Positions 14,697 to 26,295 of a stretch of 64,000 nt of DNA are shown here, piece by piece. Below the pieces are notes generated by a model. It worked only from the letters and a program-made list of their open reading frames with translations, did not search any database and was not told the origin of the DNA. The translations under genes and the position numbers were made by a program. Within the stretch, counting starts at the first letter, position 1, and every line of letters begins with the position of its first letter. The stretch is from NCBI RefSeq assembly GCF_020382885.2, contig NC_058512.1:327501-391500 (forward strand). Direction: 5' to 3'. The DNA is from Scatophagus argus. Its lineage: Eukaryota; Chordata; Actinopteri; Scatophagidae.

Positions 14697-14984
14697 GTAA
14701 GATTCCTTCAGTTCCCCACATCAGACTGAAAACGACTCTCCTCCAGTAAATCATGTTTTATTTATCGCACCAGATGTGTTCAGCTGTCTGTCCTTCATCA
14801 GGCTGCTTCTGTACAAGCAGTTCAGTGATCAGTCCTGTGACCTGCACAACACAAATCAGCCCGTCTTCGTCGTGTTCACCTCCACCTCATACAACATTTC
14901 TTCTAAAGCAAACGTAAAGGTGGCAGGACTCTTCATGATCAGCATTTGAACTCTACAATATCTGTGAGACTGTGTGCATGTATT

Positions 14985-15120
14985 TAATAATTTTCTGAAA
15001 TTCTCTTGAGCACTTTTGCTTAAAGAGTGACGATAAATCGATTATTTAAACAACTGCAGGTTAATTTGCTGTTCATCAAATCAATTAGTTGACTAATAAT
15101 CACAGCATATCATACACCAG
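14985..15120. mobile_element. Degenerate dispersed repeat end
   Basis: CACTTTTGCTTAAAGAGTGA, ATAAATCGATTATTTAAAC and ATCAATTAGTTGACTAAT form the AT-rich end of the dispersed fish repeat also suspected at 1310 and 19955. Similarity was judged by eye. Confidence 0.4.
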
Positions 15121-16907
15121 AATATTCTTTAGTATTTCATGTTGACCTGTGAGTGAGTAAAAAGACGTAATCAGACAATAAGAGCTTCTGATTCCTTTAA
15201 TCAGTCAGAGAGACTTAATCACCAGCAAACATCTGAGGGCGGGTGGGAGACAGTTTTCTGATATTTAGCAGACCGCACAGTTGATCAGATCAATCAGATG
15301 AATGTTTAGTTCTGTGGTGACTGTCGCTCACAGGGCTGATCACAGGTCAGTTTTCTGAAGAAACTTGAATCAGCTGAGCTCATGCTGCTTTTCTGCTGTG
15401 TAGCTTTGAAATACTTCTTTTACTGAAGAGAAGACAGTTGTCCTCAGAGAAAACAAAAGCTGCAGCCGATGTGGGCCCCCCCCCATCGGGGCCACAGAGG
15501 ATCCTGGTCGTCCTGATGCTGTGATGGACCAGGCGGCCTGACTTGGGTTTACTGTAGACGTGTCAGATACTCTGATATTGTGACAGTCCTGTGGAGAAGA
15601 TAACTGCTGCTTTCACAGACTGCTCACACAGTGAGATTTTTGATAATCCTCAGTCAGGTGGATGTAATGCAGCCTTAAAATTGCAGAAACAGCATCCATA
15701 ATGAAGTAAAGGTGATCTGGGGTCTTATCTCTGTGCCATATTGATCGATCGATTGAGTCTGAATGTAAAGTGATGCATCAGAGACATTTGACTGAGTTTG
15801 TGTCAGTTGCTTCATTACAAACTTTAACCTTTCATTTCATTCTTTGTGGTGGAGCAAACGGCGTGCGTGAGGCAAACCGGTCGCCTCACTTCCAGAAACA
15901 AAAGTTTGACGTTTAGTGAATACTTGTGCTCACGGTCTGCATGTTCTGTCTTGTTTGGTCTGTGCTAAAAGCAACAGTTCGTGGTTTCAGCGGAGGGGCG
16001 TGTGTGGATTCATTCATGTCTCTGAGCAGCTGCCAAGCAACCAGCAGACACTCCAGGACGTCCCGCAGCCTGAATGCTAAGCTAAGCTAAGCTAGGCGGC
16101 TGCTTGTGCTGAGCTGTCGGCGGACTCGTGGTTTCCTCCTCTCTGAGGCTGCAGAACTGCTGCTTTCGGGTCTTTTATTGTGATGTCATGTGATCACATG
16201 TGATCAAACGCTCAGTCGGCATGCAGATGGGAGTTCTCTGGAACCCTAACCCTAACTCTTCTCTGCTTTTCTCTGATAGCTTTAGAAGCAGACCTCACGG
16301 TGAAACTGATGGACATTCGTGTTATGTTTGCTGCTGTTTTATAGACTAAACAGCAGCTGCAGTCTTTGTGGTTCAGGTTCAGTACTGAAGGGAAATGCCA
16401 CCATAAAAACCACCTAAAAAGATCTGAAAAGGGTTCAGGTTCAGTCCCCAGAGCCAGAGGCAGGTTTGAAGACAGACGTGTTGCTGGTGTGTGACCCCCG
16501 ATGGGATGAAATAGTTTCAGTGTGATTGCAGCTCTGAGCTTTACTGAGTCATTTTACAGCCTGATAAGAGTCTGGATCAGAGAAATTCCTCACCCAGAGC
16601 TCTTTGTGCTCAGGCAGCCAACCAGATCAGGAAATGCTTTGGACGTCCTCTCGTGGGGGCCAAACAAAGAAAACTGCTCAGTATTTTATCACATGTTGTT
16701 GGCAGGCGTCCACGGAGGACAGCAGGACGTTTTCCGTCCAGCTGCTGAGCGTTCGCTGTGCTGGACGAAGTGGACCCAGACGGTCTGTCGATGACCAGGA
16801 AGTGAGGGATGGAAGTCGTGTCAGGCAGGGTCCTGGGTCACCGTGTGGGTCCTGGCTGACACTCCTCCTGCTCTCCTGCGTTTGTTGGTGTGAAAGCAAC
16901 AGCAGGA

Positions 16908-16932
16908 ACACACACACACACACACACACACA
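16908..16932. repeat. CA microsatellite
   Basis: Uninterrupted CA dinucleotides in the mfhas1 intron. Confidence 0.95.
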
Positions 16933-18710
16933 GCCTGCAGTGTGTTTCGTTTCGTGTGGCCTTTTATGGAAACATCTTTTGTCTGCCGTCTGTTGGTGCA
17001 CTTTGGTTTCACTCAGACTAAACACAGTTTGTGTCGTGGGGCCTTCAGGTTCTCGTGAGACGATGAGTTTGTTGGTTATTCGTTGATTACCATCTCGTCG
17101 TCTGTGTGGACGAGTCTGCTGGTTTCTGCTCTCTGATTGAGTGCAACTGCAGGCTCTGTGTTATTGACAATCAGAGAAAACAGCTTTCGTTGTTTTCAGA
17201 CTGTGTGTGTGTGTGTGTTTGATGCTGTCCAGGCACTGCTATTGGCTGAAAGAAGCACGTGACCCTCAGTGTTTGTTTCTGCTGCTGCTGGCTTTCAGTG
17301 CTAATGCATCTGTTGATTGTTTTTAATTAAGTGACAGATTTGTTCAGTAGAAGGTCAGGAAGTCTGAGCTGAGGGACCGACGGACTCTCCTGTATATGAA
17401 TGTGAGGTGCGGTTGTGGGCGGAGCTTCGTCAGTCCGGCTGGAGCGTGGCAGCACTTTCACTCTGGTTGTGGTTGTCGTTTCTCAGTGTGACTCCCTTTT
17501 AATCCAGTTAGAGGATCAGTCGGGATTAAAGCGAGTTCCAGATTGAGCGGACGCAGAGGGACAGACAAACGTAGGAGTGGACCGTCCAGTGTCCACTGAC
17601 CGTCCAGTCCTCTCAGGACGCGTCTTGTGTCCGATTGAAGCACCACGTTAAAGAGTGTGGAACGAGAAGAAAAGTTACTTAGAAGAAATAAAAAATAAAC
17701 CTCTAAATACTTTTCCTTCTTTACGTCCACATGTTCGGTGAGCCGGATGAGACGTGTGTCTCAGCATGGAGACGTCCAGCGGGACGCCACTGAGCCTCCT
17801 GTGTGTGGACTGAACATACCAGCTGAGACGGACTCTCACTCTTATCATCACATTGAAGTGTCACTGCAGCTCACGTCACACCTGCGCGGGGGCCTCCAGA
17901 ACCCCCACCTGGACTCCGTCCTGCAGGTTCACGAGCCTCATGTTTCACTCCGGCCTGCAAACAGACAACAGCTAGACCAGGATCCTCTCAGTCACCTTCA
18001 TCAGAGCCCCGTCTGAAGAACTGTGACGAAGGTGACATGTGAGAGGACGGTCTTGTCTCGTGTGTTTTGGCGGTTTGCAGTCGTGGCTCGTCGTTAGCGT
18101 GTTTGTGTTGCTGTGTAATCTCGTAGAGAGGATGACGATCCCGTTACATCACCCCGAGCTAAGCTGCTCTGTTATCTCACACACGTGACTGAGGCCGCGG
18201 CAGGTTCATCTGTGATGACGGTGGGTCCCTGAACGCTGCATCGTCAGCTGACTCCACCTGAGCTGTGATGTCACACGGCCCGTACGGGTCACTCGTCACT
18301 CAGGTCGAAACGTTTCAGGCCTCATAACCTTCATCGGGTTTAATGTTGGCCGGTCGTGGAGCTCGTGTGCCAGGCGGGTTTGGACTCGTTCAACAACCAG
18401 CTGTTGTCAATGCCAAATCACAGTCCGGCCGATAAGCTGGAAGGTGTCCGGTTCTGATGGACCGGACCTTTTGGAAGCTGCTCTTCACCCTGACTGTGAA
18501 ACAGCACAGCAGGCTCATGTTCCACTTCCTGTTTCTAGAAGTTCTGTGGAAGGAAAGAAAGTCCCTGAGGACTGGAGCTGCTTGTTTACTTCAGTCCGAA
18601 CAGGAAGCTGGTGAAACGACCAGCAAGAAGTTCTGCAACTTCAGCGGGAGAAGACGAGAGTCAGAACAACATGCGAACACGAAAGCAGCATTTCTGCTGC
18701 ACTCAGATCT

Positions 18711-18769
18711 CACACACACATACACACATTCACACACATATACATAAACACACACACACACACACACAT
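18711..18769. repeat. Interrupted CA/TACA microsatellite
   Basis: CA runs broken by TACA and TTCA units in the mfhas1 intron. Confidence 0.9.
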
Positions 18770-19330
18770 CAAATCAGCTGATTTTCAGAGTAAATTTCTT
18801 CAGTGGTTTTACTTTACATTCAGGTGTTTGTTTGCTTGTGAGACTGAATTGATTGGCTCTTGTTATGCTTTGACTGAGGCTCCTGAACAGGTACGCCGGC
18901 CTGCTGGGGTTATTTTGGTGTGTTTCCTGTGCGGTGGAAGTAGGCCACGCATTCCTGAGGATCTCTGGCAGTCCAGCTGCTGATCACGGGGGATTAGTTA
19001 CTGGGTCTGGCTCGAGTCTGTGAGCCCGATCCTGTCGGCTCATTCTGCTCCATTTCACAAATCCTGCTTTGATTCTGGTCCTCGCAGACTCGCAGACTAC
19101 CAGCTGTCTGCCGGCCTCTGCAGCCCTGTGTGGGAGACTCGGCTCTTCGCGGTTCTGATGGGACTGAGACGCGGTGGACGCGGGTCCGTGTCGACACGCG
19201 CGATGCCGAGTGCGTTGGTCTTTTCCAGAGCTCATAGTGTGACTTGTTTGATCCTCAGTGTTTCCACACACTGCAGCGTTAATCCTCAGGCTGAGCTGAT
19301 GGCGTCTCGTGGCCTCTGCTCCTGCTGACT

Positions 19331-19332
<2 letters not shown>

Positions 19333-19361
<29 letters not shown>

Positions 19362-19676
19362 TGCTCACTGCCTGTCGGACAGACAGGCAGGCAGGCAGAC
19401 AGACAGACAGGCAGTCAGACAGGCAGTCAGACAGGCAGGCAGGCAGACAGACAGACAGTCAGACAGTCAGACAGGCAGACAGACAGGCAGGCAGACAGAC
19501 AGACAGACAGGCAGTCAGACAGGCAGACAGACAGACAGACAGGCAGGCAGACAGACAGACAGTCAGACAGGCAGTCAGACAGGCAGACAGACAGGCAGAC
19601 AGACAGGCAGGCAGGCAGACAGACAGACAGGCAGACAGACAGGCAGGCAGACAGACAGGCAGACAGACAGGCAGGC
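19333..19676. repeat. CA microsatellite followed by a CAGACAGG/CAGG array
   Basis: CA repeats to about 19361 are followed at about 19378 by 300 bases of CAGA, CAGG and CAGT tetranucleotides. Because the unit is four bases, every frame lacking a chance stop stays open, which produces spurious long ORFs on both strands. Confidence 0.95.
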
Positions 19677-19771
19677 TCATTTCAGCTCATTTACGCTCTG
19701 CGGCGAGTGTGAGTCGGTTCACAGATTTTAGTCCAGAAAGCCGTCAGTGACGGGAGAGACGGACACCACCA

Positions 19772-19805
19772 GCTCCTCCTCCTCCTCCTCCTCCTCCTCC
19801 TCCTC
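19772..19805. repeat. CTC trinucleotide repeat
   Basis: About eleven CTC units in the mfhas1 intron. A complementary GGA array follows at 20491-20527. Confidence 0.95.
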
Positions 19806-19954
19806 AGGTTTTCACTGCTCCGTGTGCAGCTTGTTGACTGACAGATTTCTATTTTAGGTTGGAGACTGTAAATATTTAAACTCTGTTAGTCGAGCAGTTT
19901 TTTACTGTTTATGCTCGAGCCCTCAGTGTGCCTGAACTTTAGTGGAAATAAAGT

Positions 19955-20130
19955 CTAAATATCATTCAATGAAGGAATCATCTGTCCTGTTTGTTCTGAA
20001 GTCCTCAGATGTTTCATCTGACCGACAGCCCAAGACCCAAAGATGTTTTTATTAATTTATGATGAAAATAGTTGCTGATTAATCTTCTGTCTGTTGAGAA
20101 TTGATTCATCGTTTCAGCTCTGAAGTAATC
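19955..20130 (+). mobile_element. Degenerate dispersed repeat
   Basis: CTGTCCTGTTTGTTCTGAAG, CCGACAGCCCAAGACCCAAAG, AAATAGTTGCTGATTAATC and TTGATTCATCGTTTCAGCTC in this order match a repeat common in percomorph fish, recalled without a database check. Confidence 0.5.
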
Positions 20131-20490
20131 AGCATTTTGAAGCCTAAAAACAGAAAGCAGTTTTCACCCGCTGGCCCGTTTGGCTTGTGTCCAAAAGTCC
20201 TTAGAGTCCTTCAGTTTGTCCTCATCAGACCGTTTGAAACAGGAAGTGAAGTCGGATGTCTGAGCTGGTTGGGAACAGCCTGTGAATGGAGCTCAGCGAG
20301 ACGCCTTCAGCGTGTCGGAGGGAGTTTCCTGGAGACAGAAGACTCCTCTGAAGTGACTCCTTCCTTTTAAGGCTGCGGGTGACAGGGGGTGGGGGAGGGG
20401 GGTCGTCTACCTGAGGACGTGAGACACGAGTCCTGCACATTCCTGAGTCTTGATGTCAGGTTACTGAGTGACTCCTCTCAGTCACAGTGT

Positions 20491-20527
20491 GGGAGGAGGA
20501 GGAGGAGGAGGAGGAGGAGGAGGAGGT
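20491..20527. repeat. GGA trinucleotide repeat
   Basis: About twelve GGA units. With the CTC array at 19772-19805 it forms an inverted pair about 700 bases apart that could pair in the transcript. Confidence 0.95.
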
Positions 20528-20716
20528 GGGCTTACCAGGCTTTGACCTAATTCAGGACACACAGCTGGATGTACGAGCCGTCAGCTGCTTCCAGTAATGA
20601 AAAACACATCAGATTCCCAGCAGCAGAGGAAACAATCTGCTGTGTTTCCTCATACGCTCACTTAAAAAGTGAAAGTAAAGTTTATGTTGTTGCAGTTTAT
20701 TCATTCACTGAAATCT

Positions 20717-21445
20717 GTCTGTCTGTAGCTCTGTCTGTCTCTGTAGCTCTCTGTCTGTCACTCTGTCTGTGTCTGTAGCTCTGTGTGTCTGTAGCTCTCT
20801 GTCTGTGTCTGTAGCTCTGTGTGTCTGTAGCTCTCTGTCTGTCACTCTGTCTGTGTCTGTAGCTCTGTGTGTCTGTAGCTCTCTGTCTGTAGCTCTCTGT
20901 CTGTGTCTGTAGCTCTGTGTGTCTGTAGCTCTCTGTCTGTAGCTCTGTCTGTGTCTGTAGCTCTGTCTGTGTCTGTAGCTCTGTGTGACTGTAGCTCTCT
21001 GTCTGTCACTCTGTCTGTGTCTGTAGCTCTCTGTCTGTCGCTCTGTCTGTGTCTGTAGCTCTGTGTGACTGTAGCTCTCTGTCTGTCACTCTGTCTGTGT
21101 CTGTAGCTCTCTGTCTGTCGCTCTGTCTGTGTCTGTAGCTCTGTGTGACTGTAGCTCTCTGTCTGTCACTCTGTCTGTGTCTGTAGCTCTGTCTGTGTCT
21201 GTAGCTCTCTGTCTGTCACTCTGTCTGTGTCTGTAGCTCTGTCTGTGTCTGTAGCTCTCTGTCTGTCACTCTGTCTGTGTCTGTAGCTCTGTCTGTGTCT
21301 GTAGCTCTCTGTCTGTCACTCTGTCTGTGTCTGTAGCTCTGTCTGTGTCTGTAGCTCTCTGTCTGTCGCTCTGTCTGTGTCTGTAGCTCTCTGTCTGTCG
21401 CTCTGTCTGTGTCTGTAGCTCTCTGTCTGTTGCTCTGTCTGTGTC
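20717..21445. repeat. CTGTCTGTGTCTGTAGCT-type minisatellite, about 730 bp
   Basis: The array is built from CTGTCTGTGTCTGTAGCT and CTCTGTCTGTCACTCTGT blocks in higher-order combinations. The most regular section (about 21160-21350) repeats a compound unit of about 56-60 bases. It lies in the mfhas1 intron. Confidence 0.95.
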
Positions 21446-21766
21446 TGGCTCCAGACGTGTAGCGAGCAGTCGGTTGACTGAGGGCTGATGCTGCTCAGGT
21501 TTCCTCCATCACAACCTGATGTGTTTCTGATGTCGTTTATCACAGAGCAAACGGGGCAGCAGTCGGTGGGACTCGACACGTCGTCCAGCTGTGAATCGAA
21601 CTCACTGACACACTTTGTTCACGTCTTAAACATATGACACGTAACATTCCTGCATTAACATCAATACATCAGGAGTTTCAGGTCCTCAGGCTTGAGTGCA
21701 ACCTGTGATCTTCATCATCGTCTTCATGTTTTCAGTGAAGGGCCAATAGTGATGTTTGTTGATGTT

Positions 21767-21780
21767 GCGCCCTCTAGTGG
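21767..21780 (-). promoter_or_regulatory. CTCF-type core motif, reverse
   Basis: GCGCCCTCTAGTGG is the reverse complement of an exact core match (CCACTAGAGGGCGC), in the mfhas1 intron. Confidence 0.6.
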
Positions 21781-22130
21781 TCTGAGTTCCTGTGGCTGGA
21801 CTCTGTGTGGACCAGGTCTGATCAGAACATCAGTGACTCCTCAGCCCGAACAGGATGCAGAGCAGCTTCACGCGTGTTCGGGTCGGCCTTGAGGCTAAGG
21901 AGCCTTTGCTCGCTCGCAGATCGTGTTGTTACTGATAAGACAAAACGAAGTCATTCTGGGTAGCGATTCGCCTCCACAAAGTCCACATGAGCACGCGGCC
22001 TGTTAGCGTGGGACAAACTGCGATCAGAGGATTATAAGAACGACTCTGCATTGATCCGAACGCAGCAGCCGCATCAGGGCTCGAGTCCGTCTGTGGTGCT
22101 GTGCTGCAGCAGGTTAGGAAAGCAGGTCAG

Positions 22131-22152
22131 AGTGTGTGTGTGTGTGTGTGTG
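22131..22152. repeat. GT microsatellite
   Basis: Short GT run in the mfhas1 intron. Confidence 0.9.
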
Positions 22153-23075
22153 CACGCAGATAAACCACTGAGCCCCGATAAAAGAGGCCTTAATGTAAAT
22201 GTAATCCGGCTCTGCAGAATAATGATGTCTCCACACGGGGATTATTTCAGATGGAGGAGTCTGGTGCAGGGCGAAGGATGGCGACGCCTCATGCAGCTTA
22301 TACACAGTGAGGACGTTGTAGTCCAGCTGCTTCCTGTCGTGAGCCCACAGGTGATTCTCGCTGTCATCCACCTGAACAGCTGAGAACACGTTAAACAGGG
22401 TCACGTGGACTTGTGTGTCTGCGCACAGTACACACACGAGTATTGTTACGTGGCAGCTCGATCACTATGAGAGGAGGACATTAATCTGCTTCAGGCCTCG
22501 TTGTTTGGTGAGAAGGGCTGAAGAGGAAGAAGACGGGCCGCTGGGTTGGAGGAAAAGCAAAAGGAAGCTTGTGAGAATGTGGACTCACCCGCATGTAATC
22601 TGGTCTTTATGTCCATGCTGAAAACAGGAACTCAGCTCAGATGGCTGCTGCACACAGAAGCTAAAAACATCGCCCTGAGTTTAGACTCCCAGGCAGCTCT
22701 TTGACCTGGGCCTCCTCATGGCTTGAGGTTTGTCCGTGTTTTTTTATTGTATTTATGTATTTTAGAGCATGTTTTCTGCTTTGTATTGATGCTGAAGCCG
22801 AAAACAGTTTCCCACAGCATGCAGAATAAATCCAGCCTGGTTACCTGTGATGCTTTAAGTCCAGCAGTGAACTGAACCATCCCTAACAGGAGGTGTTTGG
22901 TCAGCAGGGTTCGCAGAGGACAGGCCACAGCCTGGGAGACCGAGTTCAGGGAGAAGAAGGGATCCTGCTGTTTGACACAGTAACTCCAGCCACCCTATAT
23001 GACTCAAAATACCTCTCAGCTGTCCCCACACGAACACAGACTGACCTCAGATCTGTTTTTAACCTGAGCCACTCG

Positions 23076-23089
23076 GCGCCCCCTGCTGG
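23076..23089 (-). promoter_or_regulatory. CTCF-type core motif, reverse (tandem pair, first)
   Basis: GCGCCCCCTGCTGG matches the reversed core exactly. A second site in the same orientation starts 35 bases on. Both lie about 250 bases before the last mfhas1 coding exon. Confidence 0.65.
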
Positions 23090-23110
23090 GACTCAGTCAG
23101 TGTAGAGAAG

Positions 23111-23124
23111 CTGCCCCCTGCTGG
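23111..23124 (-). promoter_or_regulatory. CTCF-type core motif, reverse (tandem pair, second)
   Basis: CTGCCCCCTGCTGG matches the reversed core exactly. It has the same orientation as the site at 23076. Confidence 0.65.
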
Positions 23125-23340
23125 ACGACCTTCCAGTGTGCTGCAGGTTTAGAGTGTCTGTGAACTGGCAAACTATGTGCACTTTTTCCCATGATGCAGC
23201 TGAGGCTCATCACAGCCGATGGTATAAAACCAGAACCCGCAGGGCAACAACCCCAGCAGGCACCCAGGACCGGTGTGGGATCCTGGGTGCCTGCTGAGGG
23301 TACAACAAACTAACAAACAAACTGTTGTGTTGTGTTGCAG

Positions 23341-23471
23341 GTGAGCTGCTGAGCCAACCACGGCCCGAAGGTCTGACTGAGATCATCTGTCCAAAGAACG
23401 GCTCGGAGCGGGTCAACGTGGCTCTGGTTTACCCCCCGACACCCACCGTGCTCAGCCCCTGTCTCAAATGA
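23341..23471 (+). CDS. mfhas1: MFHAS1, last coding exon
   Basis: After TTGTGTTGCAG the exon completes a glycine codon and encodes 43 residues beginning GELLSQPRPEG and including ICPKNGSERVNVALVYPPTP, then a stop at 23469-23471. These match the extreme C-terminus of vertebrate MFHAS1 and continue the frame of exon 1 (phase 1), giving 1025 residues from ATG 11750 or 1006 from ATG 11807. The mammalian protein carries roughly ten further residues after the SPC motif; here the frame stops three codons after SP. The sequence alone does not exclude an alternative donor that reaches a further exon. Confidence 0.93.
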
Positions 23472-26295
23472 TGTGGGGGCCAGAGCCCGGCTCGTCTCGC
23501 TGCACCACCAGAGCCTCCACCTCCACTCCTGTGTCCTCTGTTCCTCCCTCGTCAGCCTGCTTCGCCCCCCGGCTGAAGGCAGCTCCCTCCATCTCTGCCT
23601 CGAATGTACGTCCTCTGTGCTGCAGTCACACAGATCTCACCTGCCTGAAATACATTTAACATCACGACCTCATACCTGTAATGTACTGCAGTCTACGGAG
23701 GCCCGGGAGGCCAGTTTTCTCTTCAGCTTTTTTCTCCAGCAGTGCAAGTTTTGTGGGGTGAAAACGAGGCGCCAGGATCAGAGTTTTTGTAGTTCAAGAA
23801 TCCGAAGGCCACGTTCTGAACGGGACCACATGCACATGAGTTACAGAGTGTGTTGACAAGTTGTGTGTGCGCTCTTACTGTCAGGCTGAAAAGTTTTATG
23901 TTTTCTGTCTTATTGAGGATTGCAAAAACAAACACAAAACTTTCACAGAAGAAAAATTAGTTTTTCTAACTTGGCCCTCAGAAGCTTACCAGAAACATTA
24001 ACTGCCTGTCTCCTTCTGTCGCAGGTGGTTCGTCACCGTTTCTGACGTCTCGTCACGTTGACTCTGAATAGTATTTAAGTATTTAAGTAACCCGATGAGC
24101 ACAAACTTCAGCCTGAGTCGACCCTCCGAGCGTCACAGGTTTCCGGCCTCCGCTGTTTTTGTTTGAAAAGGTAAAACTGTGAAGACTCGAGGATGTTTGA
24201 GTCATTTCTAACGTTTACTGAGGGCTGAGGAACTTTTAATAGTGGGCCAGTTTTCTGCAGAGTCTCGCCTCTGAGATCAGGATGGAAACGTTTGACTCCA
24301 GCTCTTTGTGTGCAGGACAAGCCTGAATGGACTGCATGGAGACGCTGCGGTCCATCCAGCTGTTTCCATGTGGACATATTTCTGTGAGCCTGCTGCTGAA
24401 GGCAAACTGAACGTTGTGAAGCTGTCGCCGTGTCAGTACCTCAGTTCTGGTCTGAGGTTTAAACTTGTGGATCCAAATCACAAGGTTTCATAAAAGCTGC
24501 ATAAATCAGCCAGCAGTCACTGGATCTGAGGTCTGCACAGTCAGTTAGCTTAGCATAAAGACTACGCTAGCCTGGCTCTGTCCAAAGGGAACAGAAGCCA
24601 CCTAGCAGCAGCTCTTAAACTCACAGATGAACTTCAGTGTTTCAGACGTGCTGATCAGTAAGCCGCGACGACGTGGATTTTGTTAATGTGATTCTGTGAA
24701 ATTACATTTCAGTTTGGAGTCCAGTTACAGGGATCACGATCATCTGACGGACTGACAAGGCCACGTCAACAGCCATGTCAGTGCCTGACGGAGGTCATAA
24801 AGAAGACACCTGACAGCTGCCCGCTCACCTGAGGCTGTCAGAATCAAATCATCAAACATTTTCCATTTATGTCAGCCACATTAATGACCCTGCAGTAGAC
24901 TGTGTGATTATTGCAGAGGCAAAATGTTTTACTGCTTATGTTTGGATCAAACCACTGACACAAATAAAGATGGCTGACGTGTCTCCACTTCCTCCCACTG
25001 TACAAAAGTGAAGCCAAAACATCCCTGATGCGAGTGCTGCCATCTTGTTCTGGTGATGTCTTTTGGAGCCAGAGTCTGTGCTGTAGTGATCAGGAGGTGC
25101 AGCTGTGGTATCGAGTTCCCGCCCACAGACCCATCTGAGCCAATCAGGAGCAGCGCTCAGCTGTTAATCATGACATTTCAAAACATTTTTATTGTATCAA
25201 ATGACTAATTAAAACCAAACACTTGAACAAACATCAGTGTGATTAAAAAAACTACCTAAAATGACAGAAACCATCTTTGGGAAAAATTTATTCGAAAAAT
25301 TTAAAAAAATTTATTTCATCTGCTAATATTGAGGGGGAGGAGCTTATGAGCTGTACTGCAGCCAGGCACCAGGGGGCAACCCGGATGTTTTGACTTCCCT
25401 TTTTGGAAGCTTTCATGTCAACCTTCTTCATGTATTTAATGTATTTGACTGATTGCCTGTCGTCTCTGTGGCAGCTACTTTGATTTATCTGGTAATGAAA
25501 TACTGAAAGTAACCCGCTGAAGTCTTGACTGACATAAATACCTTAAATATTTTAGTTGATATGTGATGCACATGTTTAAATTGAAATCCTTTAATCCGTT
25601 GAATGTCACTGTATGAACCGACAGCGTGTTGGTGTCTGTGGCGTATCGGCTCAGTCTGCAGCTTTCCGGAGCTTCACTGTGACTTTCAGCTCGTTATCTT
25701 TCTGTCTGGACTGTTCGGGTTCACTCTCAGCCCTCTCGTGGTGTGGTTTATTGTAAAAAGCCGTTAACGAGCATGTTTGTCCCGATCGTTCATCTGGTTC
25801 AGCTCATTTCAAGTTCACTGCTTCATTTTAATCCACTGGGCGTCCATGTTTAGCCGTGCTAAGCTAAGCTAGTCAGGCGCCACGTGACACAGGAGCGCCT
25901 TCGCCGTGGGAGCGGGCGACGACAGCGATGGACACACCTGCGGCGGGCTTAAGTCCTCTCTTCCTGTCCAGAGGTTTGGTCCAGCGTGAGGTGAACTGGC
26001 AGTTGGTGCAGATATTCCTCCACTCTGTGTGATGACTGCGTGACGAGGAGGAGAGGAGCATCAGGTCTTTCTCAGCCTCCCTTTCGCCTCTCGTGGTCTC
26101 AGATTCATTTCTGTGTGATGTAAATAATATCTTTATTTTTGTATATTCACCACTCGAGCTTTGACTTTATTTACAGTGCAATGTTGTGCATGACTCACGG
26201 TGAGAGTGCACACTGGATTTTATATGTAGCTGGTCTCAACATGTCACAGTTCAACGTGAAATACCAAATACAAATAAACCAGTTACTGGCTTTAG
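23472..26295 (+). other. mfhas1: Probable mfhas1 3'UTR
   Basis: No further coding exon is evident. AATAAA at 26273-26278 is the best distal polyadenylation signal, implying a 3'UTR of about 2.8 kb that contains the dispersed element at 24951-25393. Earlier termination is possible. Confidence 0.35.
24951..25393 (+). mobile_element. Dispersed element, copy 1 of 2
   Basis: Starts ACCACTGACACAAATAAAG and ends near CCGGATGTTT. It aligns by eye along its length, with small gaps, to 54169-54621 in the same orientation. Shared blocks include CACTTCCTCCCACT, GCTGCCATCTTGTTC, GGAGCCAGAG and GAGCTGTACTGCAGCCAG. No protein is coded, so it is probably a non-autonomous element of a family I cannot name. 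Confidence 0.8.

Larger units (their letters stand above)
14697..23340 (+). other. mfhas1: mfhas1 intron, 8.6 kb, repeat-rich
   Basis: The intron runs from GTAAGA to TTGTGTTGCAG. It holds microsatellites, two large low-complexity arrays (19378-19676 and 20717-21445), dispersed repeat remnants and three CTCF-type motifs near its 3' end. I see no independent gene. Open frames in the arrays follow from repeat periodicity. Confidence 0.8.

Noticed and set aside
16238..16258. Telomere-like CCCTAACCCTAA
   Set aside because: Only two units, no extended array; expected by chance in a window this size.
19309..19731. Long open frames (140 codons plus, 73 minus) in the CAGA/CAGG array
   Set aside because: They follow from the four-base repeat lacking stops; the translations are pure low complexity.
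25366..25380. CTCF-like CACCAGGGGGCAA in the dispersed element
   Set aside because: Mismatches at both ends of the core and the second copy (54597) is further degraded.
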